Origin: Clostridia bacterium
Lineage (GTDB): Bacteria > Bacillota > Clostridia > Christensenellales > Aristaeellaceae
Reading direction: 5' to 3'
NCBI GenBank assembly: GCA_017519405.1
Contig: JAFWSH010000010.1
Location: 1 to 61,378, forward strand
Length of the DNA stretch: 61,378 nt
This document shows positions 58,449 through 61,378 of the stretch, piece by piece; position 1 is the first letter of the stretch, and each line of letters begins with the position of its first letter. The position numbers were made by a program, and so were the translations under genes. The notes beneath the pieces were generated by a model, which searched no databases, had not been told where the DNA came from, and worked only from the letters and a program-made list of their open reading frames with translations.

Positions 58449-60533
58449 TCAGTCAGACCCGTCCGGCAGGGGTTCCACCCGGACAAAATACGCCGCCGGC
58501 AGCCAGCCCGTCATCTCAGCGGTCTGCACCTGCAGCCAGCCGTTCTCCTCCGTCAGCACCAGCGCCTGGGTCAGCGGGAAGAGGTGGCCCACCGCCTCAC
58601 CCCCCGGTTTGTCGCAGAGGGAAACCGTGGTCTTGCCGGATACAATCAGCCCCATCCCCCGGCCATCCTCCGGGCCCTTCCGGTACAGGCGCACCTGGGC
58701 ATAGGGAAGCGTGACCTCCTCCGTGTCCGGAAAACTCCCCCGGGAAAAGACCGCGCCGTCAGCCTGAAGAAAATCGTAGACCAGGGGTGTTTCACCACTG
58801 TCCCACATGCCCGGGTCCGCAGGTTCCGCCGTCAACACGCTGAAGAGCGTCTCTTCCACATCCGGGCGGATGCAGCGCAGGGGGACCCACGCCGGGGCTT
58901 CTTCCTCGTCCCACGGGTAGGTGACCAGCCCCCGGCCGTCCCGGATCCTGTAGACCCAGACCTTCTCGCCCACAGGAAAAGCGGCGCTGACCGTGTCTCC
59001 GGTGCTGTCCGCGTAGGCGGTCACCTCCCCCTCCCCCGACGGGGTGTCCAGAATGCCGCTGAAGGAGGTGTACAGGTCCGGGTCCTCCCACTCCTCCGGC
59101 GGCTTCCTCCGGGGAAGGGTGCTGCCATTGTCGCCGTTGAAATAGGTGAAGTCCCCCTGCTCCGCCCAGCCGGTGTTGAACTCAGCCGTCAGGCCGGGTG
59201 GCAGAGAGAGCCGCTCCAGGCTGACACAGCAGTCGAAGGCGGTGGGATCCAGCTCCGTCACCGTCAGGGGCACCGTCAGACTCATCAGCCGTCCGCAGCC
59301 GGAGAAGGCGTCCGCCCCGATGCGCTTGAGGCCGATGGGCAGGGAGACGGTTTTCAGGGGGAGATCGATATTGTCGTCGCCGAAGGCGTTCTTCCCGATC
59401 GCTTCAGTCCCGGCCGGTACGTCGTAGTGCTCCGCCTTGCGCCCGTTGGGGTACTTCAGCAGGGTCTTGCCGTCGGCAGTGTACAGCACGCCGTCCCGGT
59501 CGCTGTAGCGGGGATTCCCGGGCTCCACCCGCCACTGTCCCACCATGACATACTCCCCCACAGGGACATCCAGCACGTAGTCGGCGGCCAGCACCAGGGT
59601 CTCCACCCGGATCCCGTAGAAACACCAGGGGCTCACCGTCTCCAGGCGGCCGTCCAGCCGGAGGGTGTCGAACAGGCCCTCCACAAAGGCCTCGCCGCCC
59701 AGCCGGCGGAGGCTGTCGGGGAAGACAACCTCCCGGATGCGCTGGGACGAATACAACCAGAGATTCGGGAGGTCAATATCCCCCGCCCGGACCATGGTGT
59801 CACTGTTGGAACCGCCATCCTGCGACTCGTAGAAGCTGCCGGCGAACCCCATCCCGCTGACCCCCTCCCGGATGATCAGCCGGCCGTTCTCCAGGCGGTA
59901 CAGGTCGCTGTCGGGATCAAGGCGCACCGCCTCCGCCGGCACAAAACCCCAGCAGGGCTTTCCCTCCACCTGAGCCTCCACATAGAGCCAGTCTGTCTTC
60001 TCCGTCCGGCAGACCGCCATGGCAATGATCCCTTGGCCCCCGGTCAGGACCGTCAGCGCGCTGCGGCTTGTCCGGGGGTCGTCGGTGAGTTCCGCGGTTT
60101 GAGTCAGGATACTGCCGGAGCGGCGGTTCAGCTGGAAATCCTCGTGCCTCCTCCGCTGGGGCGCGCCGGCGGGCAGTTCAATCCACCCGATCCGCCGATG
60201 GCCGCTGTCAAGGCGGTATTCCACCATGGCCCAGGTGCCTCCCTGAAGCGTGCCCAGCAGGCTGAAGGCCTCGCCGGTGCCCAAGGCGGCTTTCCCACCT
60301 GCCGCCCGCAGCGCATCGGCGAAGGGTGCGCTGTAGACAGGCAGTTTTGCTCCTCTCTTTGCGCCGATGGTCTCCCAGGTGGCGCGCCGGGCGTCATCGA
60401 AATCGATCACGGTGTCCAATTCGTCCGCCGCGCTGTAGCCGTCCTGCTCATCCGCCCCGGCGGAAACAGCCCACGCCAGCATCAGCAGCAGTGCCAGGAG
60501 AAAAGCCGCCGCCCTGCAAGCCCGGATACGCAT
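58449..60533 (-). CDS. secreted BspA-type leucine-rich-repeat protein with SH3-like ends
   Basis: About 694 residues with a signal peptide (RAAAFLLALLLMLAWAVSAG). Near residues 50-190 are SH3-like segments (KLPVYSAPFADAL, WAMVEYRLDSGHRRIGWIEL). The middle holds BspA/LRR_5 repeats (REVVFPDSLRRLGGEAFVEG, KTVSLPIGLKRIGADAFSGC, LTVPLTVTELDPTAFDCC). The C-terminus has more SH3-like units (VWVYRIRDGRGLVTYPW, CDKPGGEAVGHLFPLTQALV). There is no LPXTG or dockerin. ATG 60533 is nine bases after AGGAGG; ATG 60539 is too close to it. A surface or adhesion role is inferred. Confidence 0.8.
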   Translation of the reverse strand: MRIRACRAAAFLLALLLMLAWAVSAGADEQDGYSAADELDTVIDFDDARRATWETIGAKRGAKLPVYSAPFADALRAAGGKAALGTGEAFSLLGTLQGGTWAMVEYRLDSGHRRIGWIELPAGAPQRRRHEDFQLNRRSGSILTQTAELTDDPRTSRSALTVLTGGQGIIAMAVCRTEKTDWLYVEAQVEGKPCWGFVPAEAVRLDPDSDLYRLENGRLIIREGVSGMGFAGSFYESQDGGSNSDTMVRAGDIDLPNLWLYSSQRIREVVFPDSLRRLGGEAFVEGLFDTLRLDGRLETVSPWCFYGIRVETLVLAADYVLDVPVGEYVMVGQWRVEPGNPRYSDRDGVLYTADGKTLLKYPNGRKAEHYDVPAGTEAIGKNAFGDDNIDLPLKTVSLPIGLKRIGADAFSGCGRLMSLTVPLTVTELDPTAFDCCVSLERLSLPPGLTAEFNTGWAEQGDFTYFNGDNGSTLPRRKPPEEWEDPDLYTSFSGILDTPSGEGEVTAYADSTGDTVSAAFPVGEKVWVYRIRDGRGLVTYPWDEEEAPAWVPLRCIRPDVEETLFSVLTAEPADPGMWDSGETPLVYDFLQADGAVFSRGSFPDTEEVTLPYAQVRLYRKGPEDGRGMGLIVSGKTTVSLCDKPGGEAVGHLFPLTQALVLTEENGWLQVQTAEMTGWLPAAYFVRVEPLPDGSD

Positions 60534-60755
60534 CCTCATCCCCTCCTGCCCGGTCGTCCTTCCCATTTCTCAAAAGGCGCAGATCCGCGCCGCGCCCGCT
60601 GTGCCATCATTCAATTCCGTGCCGGATTCATGGGTATTATACAGTCCCGGGCTGCAAATGGCAATCCCCCTGGGTCCGCACATTTGTAAATATACCTGAG
60701 CGAAAATCACCCGTAAATCACCTATGAAAACCTGTGAAAAGACGCAGAAAAGGCG

Positions 60756-60784
60756 TTGACATGCCGAACAAAAAGTGTTATACT
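60756..60784 (+). promoter_or_regulatory. promoter of the tRNA cluster
   Basis: TTGACA (60756-60761), a 17-base spacer and TATACT (60779-60784), 51 bases before the first tRNA. It is divergent from the BspA-type gene; 60534-60755 holds no gene. Confidence 0.85.
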
Positions 60785-60835
60785 TCGTAACTGTCAGCCC
60801 GGAAAGGCTGGCAAGCGCGTAGCAAGGCACGCCCT

Positions 60836-60912
60836 GCGCCTGTAGCTCAGTTGGATAGAGCAACGGCCTTCTAAGCCGTGGGGCGGGGGTTCGAGCCCCT
60901 CCAGGCGCGCCA
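60836..60912 (+). tRNA. tRNA-Arg (TCT)
   Basis: Cloverleaf with acceptor GCGCCTG/CAGGCGC, anticodon stem-loop ACGGCCTTCTAAGCCGT (anticodon TCT) and T arm GGGGTTCGAGCCCC-like pairing. CCA is encoded. First gene of the cluster. Confidence 0.95.
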
Positions 60913-60916
60913 TCGT

Positions 60917-60992
60917 GGTGGGTATAGTTCAGTGGTAGAGCGTCAGATTGTGGCTCTGAATGGCGTGGGTTCGAGTCCCACTACTCACCCCA
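60917..60992 (+). tRNA. tRNA-His (GTG)
   Basis: Acceptor GTGGGTA/TACTCAC with an encoded extra G at -1, which is the histidine identity mark, and CAGATTGTGGCTCTG giving anticodon GTG. CCA is encoded. Confidence 0.95.
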
Positions 60993-61038
60993 TCTTTGAT
61001 CAGTCTGCTGCCAGAGGCAGATGGAATATAACCTGCGT

Positions 61039-61110
61039 TGGGGTGTAGCCAAGCGGTAAGGCAAGGGACTTTGACTCCCTGACACGCAGGTTCGATCCCT
61101 GCCACCCCAG
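61039..61110 (+). tRNA. tRNA-Gln (TTG)
   Basis: Acceptor TGGGGTG/CACCCCA and GGGACTTTGACTCCC giving anticodon TTG. CCA is not encoded and must be added by nucleotidyltransferase. Confidence 0.95.
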
Positions 61111-61117
61111 TATGCAT

Positions 61118-61190
61118 GACCCATTAGCTCAGTTGGCAGAGCACTTGACTTTTAATCAAGGTGTCTGGAGTTCGAATCTCCAATGGGTCA
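61118..61190 (+). tRNA. tRNA-Lys (TTT)
   Basis: Acceptor GACCCAT/ATGGGTC and TTGACTTTTAATCAA giving anticodon TTT. CCA is not encoded. Distinct from the CTT isoacceptor at 7236. Confidence 0.95.
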
Positions 61191-61213
61191 CATCCCATCT
61201 GCCTCTGGTGCAC

Positions 61214-61294
61214 GCGGGCGTGGCGGAATTGGCAGACGCGCCGGATTTAGGTTCCGGTGTCCCAGACGTAAGAGTTCGAGTCTCTTCGTCCGCA
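61214..61294 (+). tRNA. tRNA-Leu (TAG)
   Basis: Acceptor GCGGGCG/CGTCCGC, CCGGATTTAGGTTCCGG giving anticodon TAG, and a long variable arm (class II). CCA is not encoded. Confidence 0.95.
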
Positions 61295-61304
61295 CTCCTC
61301 ATAT

Positions 61305-61377
61305 GCGGTAGTAGCTCAGTTGGTAGAGCGCCACCTTGCCAAGGTGGAGGTCGCGAGTCCGAGCCTCGTCTACCGCT
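61305..61377 (+). tRNA. tRNA-Gly (GCC), at right window edge
   Basis: Acceptor GCGGTAG/CTACCGC and CACCTTGCCAAGGTG giving anticodon GCC. The body is complete; the window ends one base after the discriminator, so an encoded CCA cannot be judged. Confidence 0.93.
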
Positions 61378-61378
61378 C

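Larger units (their letters stand above)
61011..61208. repeat. 14-bp inverted repeat flanking tRNA-Gln and tRNA-Lys
   Basis: CCAGAGGCAGATGG (61011-61024) and its exact complement CCATCTGCCTCTGG (61195-61208) bracket the tRNA-Gln/tRNA-Lys pair. In the precursor RNA they could form one long closing stem. Confidence 0.8.

Overview
The window is a GC-rich chromosome segment of an anaerobic Firmicute, most likely a gut or rumen member of the class Clostridia. Evidence for this: a rpsM-rpsK-rpsD-rpoA-rplQ operon with the long clostridial form of L17, the DapL plus DapF route to diaminopimelate, a two-subunit class I fumarase, rubrerythrin, a T-box for valS, large serine recombinases, and glycan-degrading enzymes (GH42, a GH120-like beta-helix protein, 4-alpha-glucanotransferase). 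The genus cannot be fixed from the sequence alone.

Bases 1-7150 are accessory DNA. From the left edge come a partial DUF4417 gene, a phi13-type phage tail gene and an Nmad3-type gene (the last two both missing their 5' ends at one junction), tiny phage-like genes behind a promoter with an operator palindrome, and a recombination module (HTH/zinc protein, SHOCT-like protein, two tandem large serine recombinases). Next are a DUF134-NifX fusion gene whose promoter carries two copies of a palindrome, and an array of phased CCCTACGGG repeats that ends beside tRNA-Lys(CTT).

Bases 7200-30800 are core genome. On the minus strand lie plsY, der, a DUF512 radical SAM gene, a GH42 beta-galactosidase and thrS. 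The alpha ribosomal operon runs the other way from its own promoter and a long leader. Then come a two-component system, a DUF4342 gene, nnr, an MBL-fold gene, two small minus genes, ispE, an xpaC-telA pair, coaE, a lytic transglycosylase and a peptide-binding protein.

Bases 30800-45100 hold prmA-rsmE-mtaB-hinT (translation and tRNA modification), a SUV3-like helicase, rubrerythrin, a GNAT, an SCP2-like protein, malQ, a heterodimeric ABC exporter, and dapF-dapL.

Bases 45200-61378 hold two unknown membrane-linked proteins, a minus-strand rsmH-rsmI-fumarase operon, valS behind a T-box that directly follows yceD-rpmF, a GH120-like gene, a VOC protein, a PstS-like binding protein, a BspA-type surface protein, and a six-gene tRNA cluster (Arg, His, Gln, Lys, Leu, Gly) behind a strong promoter. 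Assignments rest on reading motifs and context by eye; no database search was run.
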